Below, in pieces: positions 8,319 through 18,850 of a stretch of 64,000 nucleotides of DNA (position 1 is its first letter; every line of letters starts with the position of its first letter). This DNA is from Fidelibacterota bacterium (GTDB taxonomy: Bacteria > Fidelibacterota > Marinisomatia > Marinisomatales > UBA1611), in NCBI GenBank assembly GCA_016784605.1, contig JADHUI010000008.1, positions 1 through 64,000 of the forward strand, in the 5' to 3' direction. Made by a program: the position numbers and the translations under genes. A model generated the notes under the pieces. It worked only from the letters and a program-made list of their open reading frames with translations. It did not search any database and was not told where the DNA came from.

Positions 8319-9239
8319 ATGCCTAATCTTTCATTATCTATAAAAGAAAAAGCACTTGAAATAGGGTTTCAAAAAGTGGGTATAACAAAACCGATTGTAG
8401 ATGAAAAGTCTAGAAAAGCATTAGAATCGTGGCTTAATGACGACTATCATGCAACGATGGAATGGATTGTAAGACGAAAAGATGAACGAGGAAATATATT
8501 TGAGTATTTTCCGGAAGTTCAATCAATAGTATCCTTTGGTATAAATTATTTTTCAGGCCACAATCAAAATGATTTAAATGGCGGATATAAATTAAGTAAT
8601 TATGCTTGGGGTGATGATTATCACGATTATGTCAAATCTAAAGGATTCCAGCTATTACAATATATAAAGGAGAAAATACCCAGTGTAAAAGGAATTGTAT
8701 GTGTAGATACATCTCCCGTAATGGAAAAGCCTTTGGCGCAAAAAGCGGGTCTAGGTTGGCAAGGAAAACATACAAATCTTATTACGAGAGATTTCGGTAG
8801 TTGGCTATTCTTGGGTGAACTTTTGTTGGATATTCCACTAGAGTATGATTCGCCATTTTCAGAAGATTTATGCGGTTCATGTACTGCTTGTATTGATAGT
8901 TGTCCAACCCAAGCCCTCGACGCTTATATATTGGATGCGCGGAAATGTATTTCCTATTTATCTATTGAACATCGAGGTGAATTACCTAACAACCAAAAAG
9001 ATTTACATGGATGGATTTATGGTTGTGATATTTGCCAAGAAGTGTGTCCGTGGAATCAAAAGTTTTCGGTCGTTACGAAGGAGTCACCTTTTCAGCCGAG
9101 AGAAAACATTTTTAATTGGAGAAAAGAAGATTGGAACCAAATGGATGAAGATGGGTTTCGTACTTTATTTAAAAAATCTCCGGTGAAAAGAACAAAGTTT
9201 ATTGGAATAAAAAGAAATATCAATCAAAATAACTCATAA
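8319..9239 (+). CDS. queG: Epoxyqueuosine reductase QueG
   Basis: A 306-residue cytosolic enzyme for the last step of queuosine tRNA modification: cobalamin-dependent reduction of epoxyqueuosine to queuosine. The N-terminal DUF1730-like part (VSFGINYFSG, VCVDTSPVMEKPLAQKAGLGWQGKH) is typical, and two ferredoxin-type [4Fe-4S] motifs follow: CGSCTACIDSCP at about 187-198, and CDICQEVC with its following CP at about 236-245. Length is slightly short because the C-terminal HEAT-like extension of the longest homologues is missing. No clear SD precedes the ATG. It is followed 18 bases later by elbB. Confidence 0.93.
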   Translation: MPNLSLSIKEKALEIGFQKVGITKPIVDEKSRKALESWLNDDYHATMEWIVRRKDERGNIFEYFPEVQSIVSFGINYFSGHNQNDLNGGYKLSNYAWGDDYHDYVKSKGFQLLQYIKEKIPSVKGIVCVDTSPVMEKPLAQKAGLGWQGKHTNLITRDFGSWLFLGELLLDIPLEYDSPFSEDLCGSCTACIDSCPTQALDAYILDARKCISYLSIEHRGELPNNQKDLHGWIYGCDICQEVCPWNQKFSVVTKESPFQPRENIFNWRKEDWNQMDEDGFRTLFKKSPVKRTKFIGIKRNINQNNS

Positions 9240-9257
9240 AAGATAAGGAGAATTATT

Positions 9258-9920
9258 ATGGCAAAAGTTGGTGTAGTTTTATCAGGATGCGGTTTTCAAG
9301 ATGGAGCAGAAATTCATGAGTCTGTTCTTACATTACTTGCATTGGATCGAGCAGGAGCAGACGTTCAAATCATGGCTCCAGATATGAATCAGTTTCATGT
9401 AGTAAATCATTTGGATGGTTCAGAAATAGAAACAAGCCGGAACATTCTAATAGAAAGTGCTCGTATTGCTCGTGGAAATATTGTCGATGTTGCAACTGTG
9501 TCAGGGTCTGAATTAGATGCACTCATTTTCCCGGGCGGAAATGGAATGGCAAAAAATATATTTGATTATATTATGTCCGGACCAGAGTGTGAAGTCATTC
9601 CGGATGTGTATAATTTAACAGCAGAAATGTTGATAGCAGGAAAACCAATTGGTGCAATTTGTATTGCGCCTGTCATGATGGCGAAAGTATTACAAAACTT
9701 GGGTAAAACCGGGCAATTAACAGGTGGCTGCAATGAAGGGATTAGTGCAGATATGGTAGAAATGGGTGTTACAGCGGTTCAAGCAGGTCATGGCGATATA
9801 GTCGTTGATGAAGAAAATAAAATAGTATCAACGCCAGCTTATGTTGAAGCAAGCTCAATCAAAGAAGCGGCTGAAGGAATCGAAAAATTGGTGATGAAAG
9901 TTCTAGAAATGGCTGGTTAA
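9258..9920 (+). CDS. elbB: ElbB-like DJ-1/PfpI family glyoxalase
   Basis: A 220-residue protein of the DJ-1/PfpI superfamily, ElbB branch (isoprenoid-biosynthesis protein with amidotransferase-like fold; E. coli ElbB shows glyoxalase III activity). Features: MAKVGVVLSGCGFQDGAEIHE at the start, FPGGNGMAKN, and the nucleophile elbow GAICIAPVM with Cys at about 135. AGGAG precedes the ATG. It is probably co-transcribed with queG. Physiological role, such as detoxifying reactive carbonyls, is taken from the family. Confidence 0.88.
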   Translation: MAKVGVVLSGCGFQDGAEIHESVLTLLALDRAGADVQIMAPDMNQFHVVNHLDGSEIETSRNILIESARIARGNIVDVATVSGSELDALIFPGGNGMAKNIFDYIMSGPECEVIPDVYNLTAEMLIAGKPIGAICIAPVMMAKVLQNLGKTGQLTGGCNEGISADMVEMGVTAVQAGHGDIVVDEENKIVSTPAYVEASSIKEAAEGIEKLVMKVLEMAG

Positions 9921-9930
9921 ATGATTGTAT

Positions 9931-10815
9931 CTATCGACTGACACGTACATCCACATCACCTAAGCCCACAGATATTTCCACTTCTAAAGTTGGGAGTCCT
10001 TTTTCCCAATCTAAGGATTGATATTCATTTTCGTCTAATTTTTCTAAATCATCTATATCGATGGAAGCGAGAAAGGAATGTTCTGCAACAAGAGTAATGT
10101 TCACATTTTTGGGTAAAACCAAATTTATTGATCCAAGGCCCACATTTACTTCTAATGTTGCATCTTGGCTAAATGAACCCGATAAATCCACATCTGCATC
10201 TCCTAAACCTATATCAACTCTATAATCTTTTCCATTTAAGTTCCCTAATCCTCGGCCATTAAAATCAGCCATACCAATTTCAATAGAAATTTCATCACAA
10301 AAAATAGGGTTGGGTTTTTGAATAATTACATTTACGTCACTCAGTCCACATTCAAGATTAAAGTCTGAAATAGAAATATGTGTTAAATCAATATCTGCTT
10401 CACCTAAGCCAAATTCTAAATCTAACTCAGTGGGAATTCCTATAGGCAGTTGAAAATCCATTTCATTTTTTATATCATCCATTTCAAAATCCCAATGTTT
10501 CAGGGAAAAAGCCACATTCCCCCATCGGTGGTGATCTATTTCTAAATCAAAATCGAAGTCACCGTGGCTATTCAACCTTTCTAAGGATACAACCGGTTTT
10601 CCAACTTTTGAATAGTAAAAAACGGTTCCATCTAATTGTTTTGGCTTATCGTTAGCGGATAATTGCAGTGTACCCAGCCCAAATTCAATGGTCGTTTCTA
10701 GAGACGATAAATCATGTAATGAATAATGATAATAGTCTCGAATGGCTTTTTGGTCATTTTGGGCGAAAACAAAAAGAAATAAAAAAGGAAAGAAAGATAG
10801 ATATTTCATTTTCAT
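9931..10815 (-). CDS. Exported beta-sheet 'toast rack' protein (LiaF/DUF4097-like)
   Basis: A 294-residue exported protein. The start at 10815 lies one base after the stop of the preceding gene and gives signal peptide MKMKYLSFFPFLFLFVFAQ. The mature part repeats a short unit of the type 'E-x-G-L-G-D/E-A-D-I/V-D-L' (LEFGLGEADIDL, LECGLSDVNVII, VDIGLGDADVDL, VNVGLGSINLVL, VSVGLGDVDVRV), each about 25 residues long, as in the LiaF/DUF2154 'toast rack' and DUF4097 folds. Last gene of the ECF sigma operon and likely made in response to envelope conditions; the biochemical role of the fold is unknown. Confidence 0.7.
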   Translation of the reverse strand: MKMKYLSFFPFLFLFVFAQNDQKAIRDYYHYSLHDLSSLETTIEFGLGTLQLSANDKPKQLDGTVFYYSKVGKPVVSLERLNSHGDFDFDLEIDHHRWGNVAFSLKHWDFEMDDIKNEMDFQLPIGIPTELDLEFGLGEADIDLTHISISDFNLECGLSDVNVIIQKPNPIFCDEISIEIGMADFNGRGLGNLNGKDYRVDIGLGDADVDLSGSFSQDATLEVNVGLGSINLVLPKNVNITLVAEHSFLASIDIDDLEKLDENEYQSLDWEKGLPTLEVEISVGLGDVDVRVSR

Positions 10816-10816
10816 C

Positions 10817-12358
10817 TTAAAAATTAAAATGGAGTCGTACAGTTGTTTCGAGATAATCTGAACCGTCGAGCGGTTTTGCCAAATTAAACCCAATCCCCAA
10901 ACCATCGTCAGATTCAGTTCCAATCCCAATACCAACAGCGGAAATAAAGTCATTTTTGCGATCAGATATTTGTTGAATATCCATCATCTTTTCAGAATCG
11001 AAAGCTAACCCAGAATCAAAAAACACTTTAAAAAATAAATCTCTATCTGTGAAGTCAGGCGTCATAATTAATTCCACATTCGTTTGTATCATATGATTTC
11101 CAGATTTTGTTTTATAAGGAAATGCAGATACAGAACCGAGTCCTCCAATACCAAAATTTCGGAATGAATGTAGGCGTCCATTAGAAAAACCTAGGATCGT
11201 TTGATTCCTAAAAACAAGCCCAGGGGAAAATTCCCAATTGAGGCGCGACATAATAAGCATTCTATTTCTTAATTCATCCGTATCTACACCAATCTTTTCA
11301 TCCGGGTATTCGCCATCGCCATCATTTACAATTTGTTCTCCTTGAACCAAAAATGCATACCCCGTTTTAAATGGGTGATGGTTCTTTGATTGAAAGGCAA
11401 GAGTGGCCTTATAAAAACCCACTTTACTTGAAGGTTGGACAAATGGGTTTTCTCTTAAGGCTCGGTTTTTTTCCGCAATACTCCACAAGGAGTAATTTAC
11501 AGGAATTGAATCTTGTTGAACATCAGAAGTATAAGCTTTGAATTTGAGTCGATTAAAATCTAACGCAAATCCTAGCTCCCAACCTTCCTCATCCCATCGA
11601 TCATAAAAATCTTGCCGAGCGAAAAGACTTGCGAGAGTATTCTCTTCTTCTGTTATGCGATATTCGTCATCGGATTTTGCTTCTTTAAACACACTTCCAT
11701 AAAGAATAAAAAAGCGATTTTTGAAAAATGATTTTTCAAAGGTGATTCGTCCAGTAAAATCTTTGAGCGCTGTTCGATAAGCAGCTGAAACGCTTAAACG
11801 AAATGGGGAGTGATCTCCGTGGTCAAAATCTGAATCGAAAAAAGTGAGCCGAGCTCCTTCATTTCTATTATAAATCAAAAAATCTTCTTTTGGATGAATC
11901 CATCCATCTCGTAACCATTCTGATTTATCTCTTAATTCAAAAAATGCATTTTTCCGAGTTTCAGCAGAATCGGTAAATGTTTCCCGATACACTAATCCTT
12001 CATTCAAATTTGCTTCAATAATTTTCCCATTAATAATAGCGCCATTATGGGTTAGTACGGTTCCTCCCACAGCAATAATTTCACCATTTATTACAGCTGT
12101 TGCGCCAATAGTAACATCTCCGCCGATGACAGTAATTTTATTGTCTGTTTGTCCGTAAATAAATAAATCGCCTCCCATAATTCGAATTCGATCATCCACC
12201 ACTTCTGTAGAATCAATTATATAATCGGAGTAAAATTTCATTTCATTGCGAACGAGTTGTGAACTTGATTCTTTTTCCATGGACATTGCCCAAAGATTTC
12301 CTGCAAATAGTATAGAAAAAAACATAGCGTGTCGAATATGATTATTTTGGAATTTCAT
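10817..12358 (-). CDS. Outer-membrane barrel protein with bactofilin-like N-terminus
   Basis: A 513-residue protein with a signal peptide ending near residue 24. Residues about 40-115 contain short beta-helix repeats (IRIMGGDLFIYG, KITVIGGDVTIG, EIIAVGGTVLT) like polymer-forming bactofilin or DUF4097 strands. From about 140 the sequence is barrel-like, with a segment GIGGLGSVSAFPYKTKSGNH resembling the Omp85/surface-antigen C-terminal repeat, and it ends in phenylalanine. This suggests an outer-membrane barrel with a periplasmic beta-helix stub. It sits 4 bases after the DUF4097 gene in the sigma-factor operon. Function unknown. Confidence 0.65.
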   Translation of the reverse strand: MKFQNNHIRHAMFFSILFAGNLWAMSMEKESSSQLVRNEMKFYSDYIIDSTEVVDDRIRIMGGDLFIYGQTDNKITVIGGDVTIGATAVINGEIIAVGGTVLTHNGAIINGKIIEANLNEGLVYRETFTDSAETRKNAFFELRDKSEWLRDGWIHPKEDFLIYNRNEGARLTFFDSDFDHGDHSPFRLSVSAAYRTALKDFTGRITFEKSFFKNRFFILYGSVFKEAKSDDEYRITEEENTLASLFARQDFYDRWDEEGWELGFALDFNRLKFKAYTSDVQQDSIPVNYSLWSIAEKNRALRENPFVQPSSKVGFYKATLAFQSKNHHPFKTGYAFLVQGEQIVNDGDGEYPDEKIGVDTDELRNRMLIMSRLNWEFSPGLVFRNQTILGFSNGRLHSFRNFGIGGLGSVSAFPYKTKSGNHMIQTNVELIMTPDFTDRDLFFKVFFDSGLAFDSEKMMDIQQISDRKNDFISAVGIGIGTESDDGLGIGFNLAKPLDGSDYLETTVRLHFNF

Positions 12359-12362
12359 AATA

Positions 12363-13607
12363 TTAATCCTTACTAATTTTTATGTCACCCGAATGGTGAA
12401 TAGTTATTTTACAGGGGTAATCTCCGCTCAAAAGAGAGGTTGTTGCATTTAGATTCCCACCTTGATTGTTTTCATCCAAATAAAATTCAGATTCGATGGC
12501 GCTGGTAGCATTTTCTCCATTATGTTCAATATGAACGGATGCAGGAAAGTCATCCGGGATAATTAATTCAATATCACCTACGAAACTGGTCAAATCGATA
12601 GAATGATTTTTGAGTTGGGTATCATATTCTTTTGCTATCACAATATCACCCGCTTGATTAACGGCTTTTATCGCACCAAAAAGGTTAACGCCCTTTATGG
12701 ATCCTCCCGAATTAATACAGTCGATATTCCCATGGACATCTTCAATTTTAATATCACCGCCTCCAGTGGTAGCCAATGCATTCCCGAAAAGTTTTTTTAT
12801 AGTAATATCACCGCCTACTGTCTTGAGATCTACATTAGCCTCAATCAAACCAACATGTATATCACCCCCTGAAGTTGAAGCGATTAAATGTTGGCCCTTA
12901 TAAAAAGAAACAAATATTGATCCACCCCTTGTAGCGACATCTGCATTCCCGGTTATATGTTCCATTTCAATATCACCACCCGCTGTTTCAATATTGATAA
13001 TTCCTTTTACATGCGATGCGTCAATATCGCCTCCTCTAGATAGGAGTGTAAAGCGTCCATTTACATGATCAATATCAATAGTACCCCCTGCAGTCTCAAT
13101 GGTGCCCTTTCCATTTAATTCGCTTAATTCAATATCCCCACCCCCGGTTTTAAAATGAAATTCTCCTTGAATATTTTCAGCTTCTATGTCACCGCCAATA
13201 GTGTTAAAAATTAAATTAGTCGTCATGGGGATTTTTAATTCGAGTGTATATGATACTCGGCCAATATTATTTTTTGGCCCAATAAAATGAATTATCTTAT
13301 TTGATCGATTATATTGAACATGAACTTTATTTTGATCGATAATGATTTTTGCTCTTTTTTCTGTAAGTACCTTTATGTTCATTTTTAAATCTGCTTTTAC
13401 GCCAGAGCCTACATGTCCTATGATAGAGATATCTCCCTTAAAGCCATTTATGCGAATAGTAGATGTACCATCATCTAATACAGGGTCAAAAGTATATTGC
13501 TCGGTATAGCGATATCGACTTTTCCGTTCTTGCTCAAAGGAATCAAATATCTTTTGTGGATAAGCAAGAGTAGATAATAAAAAAAGGTATATAAGAAAAT
13601 TCATCAA
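12363..13607 (-). CDS. Exported DUF4097 beta-strand repeat protein
   Basis: A 414-residue exported protein (signal peptide about residues 1-18, MMNFLIYLFLLSTLAYPQ). Residues about 135-335 are a right-handed beta-helix-like array of roughly eleven 19-20 residue units containing GGDI or GGSI (FNTIGGDIEAENIQGEF, TGGGDIELSELNG, SRGGDIDASHVKG, TAGGDIEMEHITG, TSGGDIHVGLIEA). This is the DUF4097/adhesin-like repeat. Its ATG overlaps the anti-sigma factor stop by 4 bases, so translation is coupled to the regulatory genes. Role unknown; the operon context suggests an envelope-stress output. Confidence 0.75.
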   Translation of the reverse strand: MMNFLIYLFLLSTLAYPQKIFDSFEQERKSRYRYTEQYTFDPVLDDGTSTIRINGFKGDISIIGHVGSGVKADLKMNIKVLTEKRAKIIIDQNKVHVQYNRSNKIIHFIGPKNNIGRVSYTLELKIPMTTNLIFNTIGGDIEAENIQGEFHFKTGGGDIELSELNGKGTIETAGGTIDIDHVNGRFTLLSRGGDIDASHVKGIINIETAGGDIEMEHITGNADVATRGGSIFVSFYKGQHLIASTSGGDIHVGLIEANVDLKTVGGDITIKKLFGNALATTGGGDIKIEDVHGNIDCINSGGSIKGVNLFGAIKAVNQAGDIVIAKEYDTQLKNHSIDLTSFVGDIELIIPDDFPASVHIEHNGENATSAIESEFYLDENNQGGNLNATTSLLSGDYPCKITIHHSGDIKISKD

Positions 13608-14569
13608 ATCTCCGGCTCAATTTTACCATTATTTAAATCTTCAAAATCAGCCAAGATACTTTCGGCGCGCGATTGAATAAATGAATGATTATCCATAAGC
13701 CTAATCACTTGTAGCGCAGGGATCATTTCCGGTGTAGGGTGTGCTTCTAAAATATCCATCGCACTAAGTCTAACAGCAATATTTTCATCTTCCAAGATCG
13801 ATTTAACGCAAGCATCAATAAGGAGATTGTCTGCTATATAAGATTGTAACATACGAGCTGATTTTAACCTTACACCTGGATTGGCATCCGATAACATGGA
13901 TGAAATAAGAACATTTCGACCTTTTTCTTTTAGTTGAGCTTGCTCAAGAAGTTTTATTACCTTGAGTCGCTTTCCCGGATTTTCATCATTCAATAAAAGA
14001 TAAAAAAGTATATTTCGAATTAGGTCGTCTTTTACATTTCCAGAATATTCGATTTCATTGGATGCATGAATTGCTAGATTGATTGGCTGAGCATTATTCC
14101 CATTTGATTGAATATCCACATGTGTGAGTAATCCGCGATTCATTAATTGGATAATATCCATTGCATCATTTTTCTGAGTCATATTTTTCCCGAGAAAAAA
14201 AGCTATAATAATAGCTGCAATCGCCATCCATACTGGTTGTTTCACTGAAATTGATTTGTGAATAACAGGTTTTCTTTCCTCGTCAGACAGTCCAATATTA
14301 TCGAGATGTGAGCCCCTAGCATCCAATGCTTTATTATTTTCAGCATTAATTATTTTTCGAAGGGACATACGTTGAAAATGTAATTGTTCTTCTGAAACAG
14401 CTATGGAGTATAATGACTCTGTTTGTTTGATAGTGGATTTATATTCTTGAACCCATTTTTGACATGCTTCAATTTGAGCCAATTCAGCTTCAAAAGCAGA
14501 TATTTCATGAGAGTCCAATTCTTTCAATACATACAACGCAGCTTGCTCTTTAAGTTGTATTTTTGTCAT
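13604..14569 (-). CDS. Membrane anti-sigma factor with HEAT-like repeats
   Basis: A 321-residue protein encoded directly after an ECF sigma factor, with a 4-base ATGA overlap. The N-terminal ~95 residues are helical and resemble the cytoplasmic anti-sigma domain of FCB anti-sigma factors (LKEQAALYVLKELDSHEISAFEAELAQ) without a visible HxxxCxxC zinc motif. One transmembrane helix at about 112-129 (WMAIAAIIIAFFLG) is followed by a periplasmic part with HEAT-like helical repeats (LLNDENPGKRLKVIKLL, MLSDANPGVRLKSARML, ILEDENIAVRLSAMDIL). The repeats may sense a partner or misassembled envelope protein; that is inference. Confidence 0.8.
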   Translation of the reverse strand: MTKIQLKEQAALYVLKELDSHEISAFEAELAQIEACQKWVQEYKSTIKQTESLYSIAVSEEQLHFQRMSLRKIINAENNKALDARGSHLDNIGLSDEERKPVIHKSISVKQPVWMAIAAIIIAFFLGKNMTQKNDAMDIIQLMNRGLLTHVDIQSNGNNAQPINLAIHASNEIEYSGNVKDDLIRNILFYLLLNDENPGKRLKVIKLLEQAQLKEKGRNVLISSMLSDANPGVRLKSARMLQSYIADNLLIDACVKSILEDENIAVRLSAMDILEAHPTPEMIPALQVIRLMDNHSFIQSRAESILADFEDLNNGKIEPEI

Positions 14570-15123
14570 GATTGATTTCGTCCGAACTGATAATCTTTTA
14601 AGCCAGAACGCATTTTTTCCATAGCGCGAAAAAGATATTTTTTGATGGTGCCTGATGAAATATCCATAACTTCGGATATTTCACGAATTTTCAGTCCTTG
14701 CAAATGCTTTAATATAAAGACGGTTTTTTGCTGTTTAGGTAGTGAGCTCAGAAGGTGGTTAATTTGATTAGCAATTTCTTTATCTGGTGCAGGGTCTGCG
14801 GGAAGAGCTTCGATAGGATCGGGAAAATCGAGTGAAGGTTCTTGAATTTCCATTTTACCCTCTTTTTTTTGGTGATTTAAGAATGAATTGACCATAATAC
14901 GATAAAGCCATGTATAAAAAGAACTTTCCATTCGGAAAGACCCAATATATCGATATGCTTTCAGAAAAACTTCCTGGTATAAATCTTCTGCATCTTGTTG
15001 ATGTCGCGTGAGTTGAAGGGCTAATGTCATCATTTTTTCATCATGGTATGCCACCAATGCGTGAAACGCTTCAGCATTTCCCGTCTTTGCGTCGAGAATA
15101 AGATGTTGTACTTCAGGTTTCAC
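14566..15123 (-). CDS. ECF-type sigma-70 factor (RpoE-like)
   Basis: A 185-residue extracytoplasmic-function sigma factor. Region 2 is at about 25-90 (DAEDLYQEVFLKAYRYIGSF, FYTWLYRIMVNSFLNHQKK) and region 4 at about 125-175 (LPKQQKTVFILKHLQGLKIREIS, SGTIKKYLFRAMEKMR). No region 1 or 3 is present, as in ECFs. The stop codon is a TGA overlapping the anti-sigma ATG, which also shows that TGA terminates normally in this genome. It likely drives its own operon (anti-sigma, DUF4097, barrel, toast-rack). I could not identify a convincing autoregulated promoter in the 125 bases upstream. Confidence 0.92.
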   Translation of the reverse strand: MKPEVQHLILDAKTGNAEAFHALVAYHDEKMMTLALQLTRHQQDAEDLYQEVFLKAYRYIGSFRMESSFYTWLYRIMVNSFLNHQKKEGKMEIQEPSLDFPDPIEALPADPAPDKEIANQINHLLSSLPKQQKTVFILKHLQGLKIREISEVMDISSGTIKKYLFRAMEKMRSGLKDYQFGRNQS

Positions 15124-15247
15124 AACGGGACTGTTTTACTCACTTTGACAATTGAAATAAAAAAAGGTTGTCTGTCATATAATTACTTTTGATATTGTTG
15201 CTTGGAATTTACTCATGCCAATATGAGCCAAAGGAACGAGGAGAAAC

Positions 15248-15279
15248 AAAAAAGCCCCTGAATGATTCAGAGGCTTTTT
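15248..15279 (-). terminator. Intrinsic terminator after mdh
   Basis: On the minus strand GCCTCTGAA-TCA-TTCAGGGGC (9-bp stem with one G-U, 3-base loop) is followed by TTTTTT. It lies 22 bases past the mdh stop and separates mdh from the sigma-factor operon. An A-run upstream makes it potentially bidirectional. Confidence 0.85.
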
Positions 15280-15300
15280 CATGTAGTCTATTTTTGTGAT

Positions 15301-16331
<1,031 letters not shown>

Positions 16332-16355
16332 AATTAAGTTTTAAACGGTGAAGGC

Positions 16356-16613
16356 TTAATTGGGTAAAAGAACACTCACTATTTTTCGATCGCGTCCTTT
16401 ACGTCCAAATTTTACAGTCCCATCTGCCGTAGCAAAAAGACTATCATCGTTAGCCCGTTTTACATTGGCGCCGGGATGAATTTTTGTCCCACGTTGTTTA
16501 AGAATAATACCGCCCGACAAAATAGATTGCCCATCTGACACTTTAACACCCAATCGTTGCGCGTTAGAGTCGCGTCCATTTCTCGAACTTCCTTGACCTT
16601 TCTTATGTGCCAT
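16356..16613 (-). CDS. rpmA: Ribosomal protein bL27
   Basis: An 85-residue large-subunit protein that lines the peptidyl-transferase region. [24 protein letters not shown] is the classical start of L27, followed by [15 protein letters not shown] and a C-terminal [13 protein letters not shown]. It follows rplU by two bases, the usual bacterial order. No N-terminal processing extension of the Firmicutes type is present. Confidence 0.97.
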   Translation of the reverse strand: MAHKKGQGSSRNGRDSNAQRLGVKVSDGQSILSGGIILKQRGTKIHPGANVKRANDDSLFATADGTVKFGRKGRDRKIVSVLLPN

Positions 16614-16615
16614 AG

Positions 16616-16999
16616 TTAAGCCTCTTTCTTTTCTTTAGCTGGCTTCGGTTCTGCTTTTTTTGCAGGTGCCTTTTTCTTCGCGGCAGCTTTTAATTGAATT
16701 TTGTTAATTTCTACTTCGGTAAAGTGTTGTCGATGACCATTTTTTCTTTGGTATCCTTTGCGACGTTTCTTTTTATAGATAAGAACTTTTCGTTCTCGTC
16801 CATGTTCAATGACGGTTCCAGTGACTGTGGCCTTAGCGACAGTAGGGGAGCCAATTTTAGTGGCTTTCCCATCATTAAAAAGAAGTACTTCATCAAAGGT
16901 GACTTTGGCCCCAGCTTCTTGTTCCAGTTTTGGAATGCGAAGCTTACGGCCTTCGACCGCTTTGAATTGTTTACCTAATATATTTACGATAGCATACAT
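16616..16999 (-). CDS. rplU: Ribosomal protein bL21
   Basis: A 127-residue large-subunit protein. The core ([54 protein letters not shown]) is typical L21; the last ~25 residues are a low-complexity Lys/Ala/Pro extension beyond the usual ~103 residues, as occurs in some FCB species. GGAG lies upstream of the ATG. Followed directly by rpmA and preceded by rng. Confidence 0.96.
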   Translation of the reverse strand: MYAIVNILGKQFKAVEGRKLRIPKLEQEAGAKVTFDEVLLFNDGKATKIGSPTVAKATVTGTVIEHGRERKVLIYKKKRRKGYQRKNGHRQHFTEVEINKIQLKAAAKKKAPAKKAEPKPAKEKKEA

Positions 17000-17025
17000 G
17001 TTTTTTCTCCATAAAGCCGGCGAAG

Positions 17026-18567
17026 TTACGCGGAAGATTGATCCTTATCAAGCCCTAGTTCGTTTGTAACATCGGTATTATCTTTTACTCTAAAAAAGCG
17101 AAATTCATCCAAAAAGATATCATGATTTTCTTCAATCTTTAGATGAACAAAATTTTGCCACATAAGACCACGTAAAATATGTTTTTTCTCTTTAGTCATA
17201 TAGTGAGCATTATCTGGATGCAATTCTAATCTTAAACGCAAATCGCGATATTTTGATTTGTAGCGTCGAAGCCAATGATCAATACGGGTAATAAGAGTAT
17301 CTCGAGACACAATTCTTCCAGCTCCGCGACATGTGGGACATTCATCACTCATGGAATCAATTAAACTTAAACGAATTCGCTGTCGTGTCATCTCTAAAAG
17401 CCCAAATTCTGTAATAGGTGCAACAGCTACTTTTGCACGGTCTTTTCGAAGCTCTTTCCGAAGTTCATGATATACTTTTTTACGGTTTTCTTCTTTTTTC
17501 ATATCAATAAAATCAATCACAATTAAACCGGATAAATCTCTTAGCCGCAAGGAACGCGCTACTTCACGCGCTGCTTCTAAGTTAATTTTCAGTGAATTTT
17601 CTTCGTGAAGTTTTTTCCCAACAAATCGACCACTATTAACATCTACAACAACCATAGCTTCGGTTTTTTCAATAATAAGATATGCGCCACTTTTTAGCCA
17701 CACTTTTGTGCGTAGGAGTTTTTCAATTTCATTTTCAATTCCAAAACTTTCAAACAAGGGTGCTTTGAGTTTATAATATTCTAATCGGTCACACAGGCCA
17801 GGTGATGTTTCTTCTAAGTATCGTTGTGTTTTCCGAAATAATTTTTTAGAATCAATAATAATCTTGGCTACATCCGGTGTGAGTAAGTCTCGTACAACGC
17901 TCGAAGCTGTTTCTAAATCTTCATAAACAATAACGGGCGCCTCACCTTGATCTCCTTTTTGTTCCATCTTTTCCCAGTTTTGAATCAACATATTAAAATC
18001 GTTCGTAATATGTTCTTCACTTTTTCCTTCTGCCACGGTCCGAATGATAATGCCAACATCTTTTTGGCGAAGAGATTGGGCAATCTTTTTTAAGCGACGT
18101 CTTTCATATTTATCCCAGATTTTTTTGGATATACCAATATAATTTTCGCCTGGAACTAGAACGAGCAACCGGCCGGGTAAAGCTACTTCAGTGGTTACAC
18201 GTGGACCTTTCCCAGCAAAAGGTTCTTTTATTACCTGAACATATATTTCTTGGCCTGTTCTTAGATCGACTGAAATATTATCAGATTGGTGGTTCTTTTT
18301 GCGACCGCCTCGTCCGCCTTCAACTTCTGTGATATAATCATTGTTTTCAATTTCGGAAAAAGGGAGGAATGCATTTAAGTCATATCCAATATCTACAAAA
18401 GCGGCTTGCATGCCAGGCAGAACATTTTCTACCTTCCCTTTATAGATGTTTCCCACCATCCGTTGCTTATCTTCTTGTTCTATATAAACTTCTACGAGTT
18501 GGTTATCTTCTTGGATTGCTATCCGAGTGTCACCCATACTCTCGTTTATAAATACTTCTTTTTTCAT
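17026..18567 (-). CDS. rng: Ribonuclease E/G family endoribonuclease
   Basis: A 513-residue RNase G-type protein for rRNA maturation and mRNA turnover. Start set at 18567 (MKKEVFINESMGDTRIAIQED), where homologues begin; AGTAGG lies upstream. S1-like domain at about 35-130 (GNIYKGKVENVLPGMQAAFVDIGYDLNAFLPFSE) with a basic insertion, then the catalytic DNase-I-like region with VVVDVNSGRFVG and LSGLIVIDFIDM (metal-binding Asp), and a CPTCRGAGR zinc-link motif. No long C-terminal degradosome scaffold, hence RNase G rather than RNase E. Upstream of rplU, a common arrangement. Confidence 0.92.
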   Translation of the reverse strand: MKKEVFINESMGDTRIAIQEDNQLVEVYIEQEDKQRMVGNIYKGKVENVLPGMQAAFVDIGYDLNAFLPFSEIENNDYITEVEGGRGGRKKNHQSDNISVDLRTGQEIYVQVIKEPFAGKGPRVTTEVALPGRLLVLVPGENYIGISKKIWDKYERRRLKKIAQSLRQKDVGIIIRTVAEGKSEEHITNDFNMLIQNWEKMEQKGDQGEAPVIVYEDLETASSVVRDLLTPDVAKIIIDSKKLFRKTQRYLEETSPGLCDRLEYYKLKAPLFESFGIENEIEKLLRTKVWLKSGAYLIIEKTEAMVVVDVNSGRFVGKKLHEENSLKINLEAAREVARSLRLRDLSGLIVIDFIDMKKEENRKKVYHELRKELRKDRAKVAVAPITEFGLLEMTRQRIRLSLIDSMSDECPTCRGAGRIVSRDTLITRIDHWLRRYKSKYRDLRLRLELHPDNAHYMTKEKKHILRGLMWQNFVHLKIEENHDIFLDEFRFFRVKDNTDVTNELGLDKDQSSA

Positions 18568-18850
18568 GTATTTACCTACTATTATAACTGAAACAGAAGA
18601 GCCTTTGCCTGCATGTATTATATACAAGGAGTGGCCATTCTTGCACCAGAATGTTATTTATTTTCTTGGTGTGAGGGGAGAATGAAGGAAGGAAATCGAA
18701 TCGAGTGCCCAACGTGGGCGATAAAAAAAATGTCTGTACCGTCAAAAAAAGGTTGAAACTTTAACGTCCTTCTAAACTCTTCAACATGAGAAGATACACG
18801 TTTTTCCTCATATTTTACAATAAATACATTTTTTTAGGATTACCTTTTCC

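Noticed and set aside
15140-15180. TTGACA and TATAAT hexamers on the plus strand before mdh's terminator.
   Set aside because: The spacing is 27 bases, far from the 16-18 needed, and no plus-strand gene follows.
18700-18725. GCCC-AACGT-GGGC hairpin as a terminator.
   Set aside because: It is followed by an A-run on the plus strand, and on the minus strand the T-run precedes the stem, so neither direction fits.
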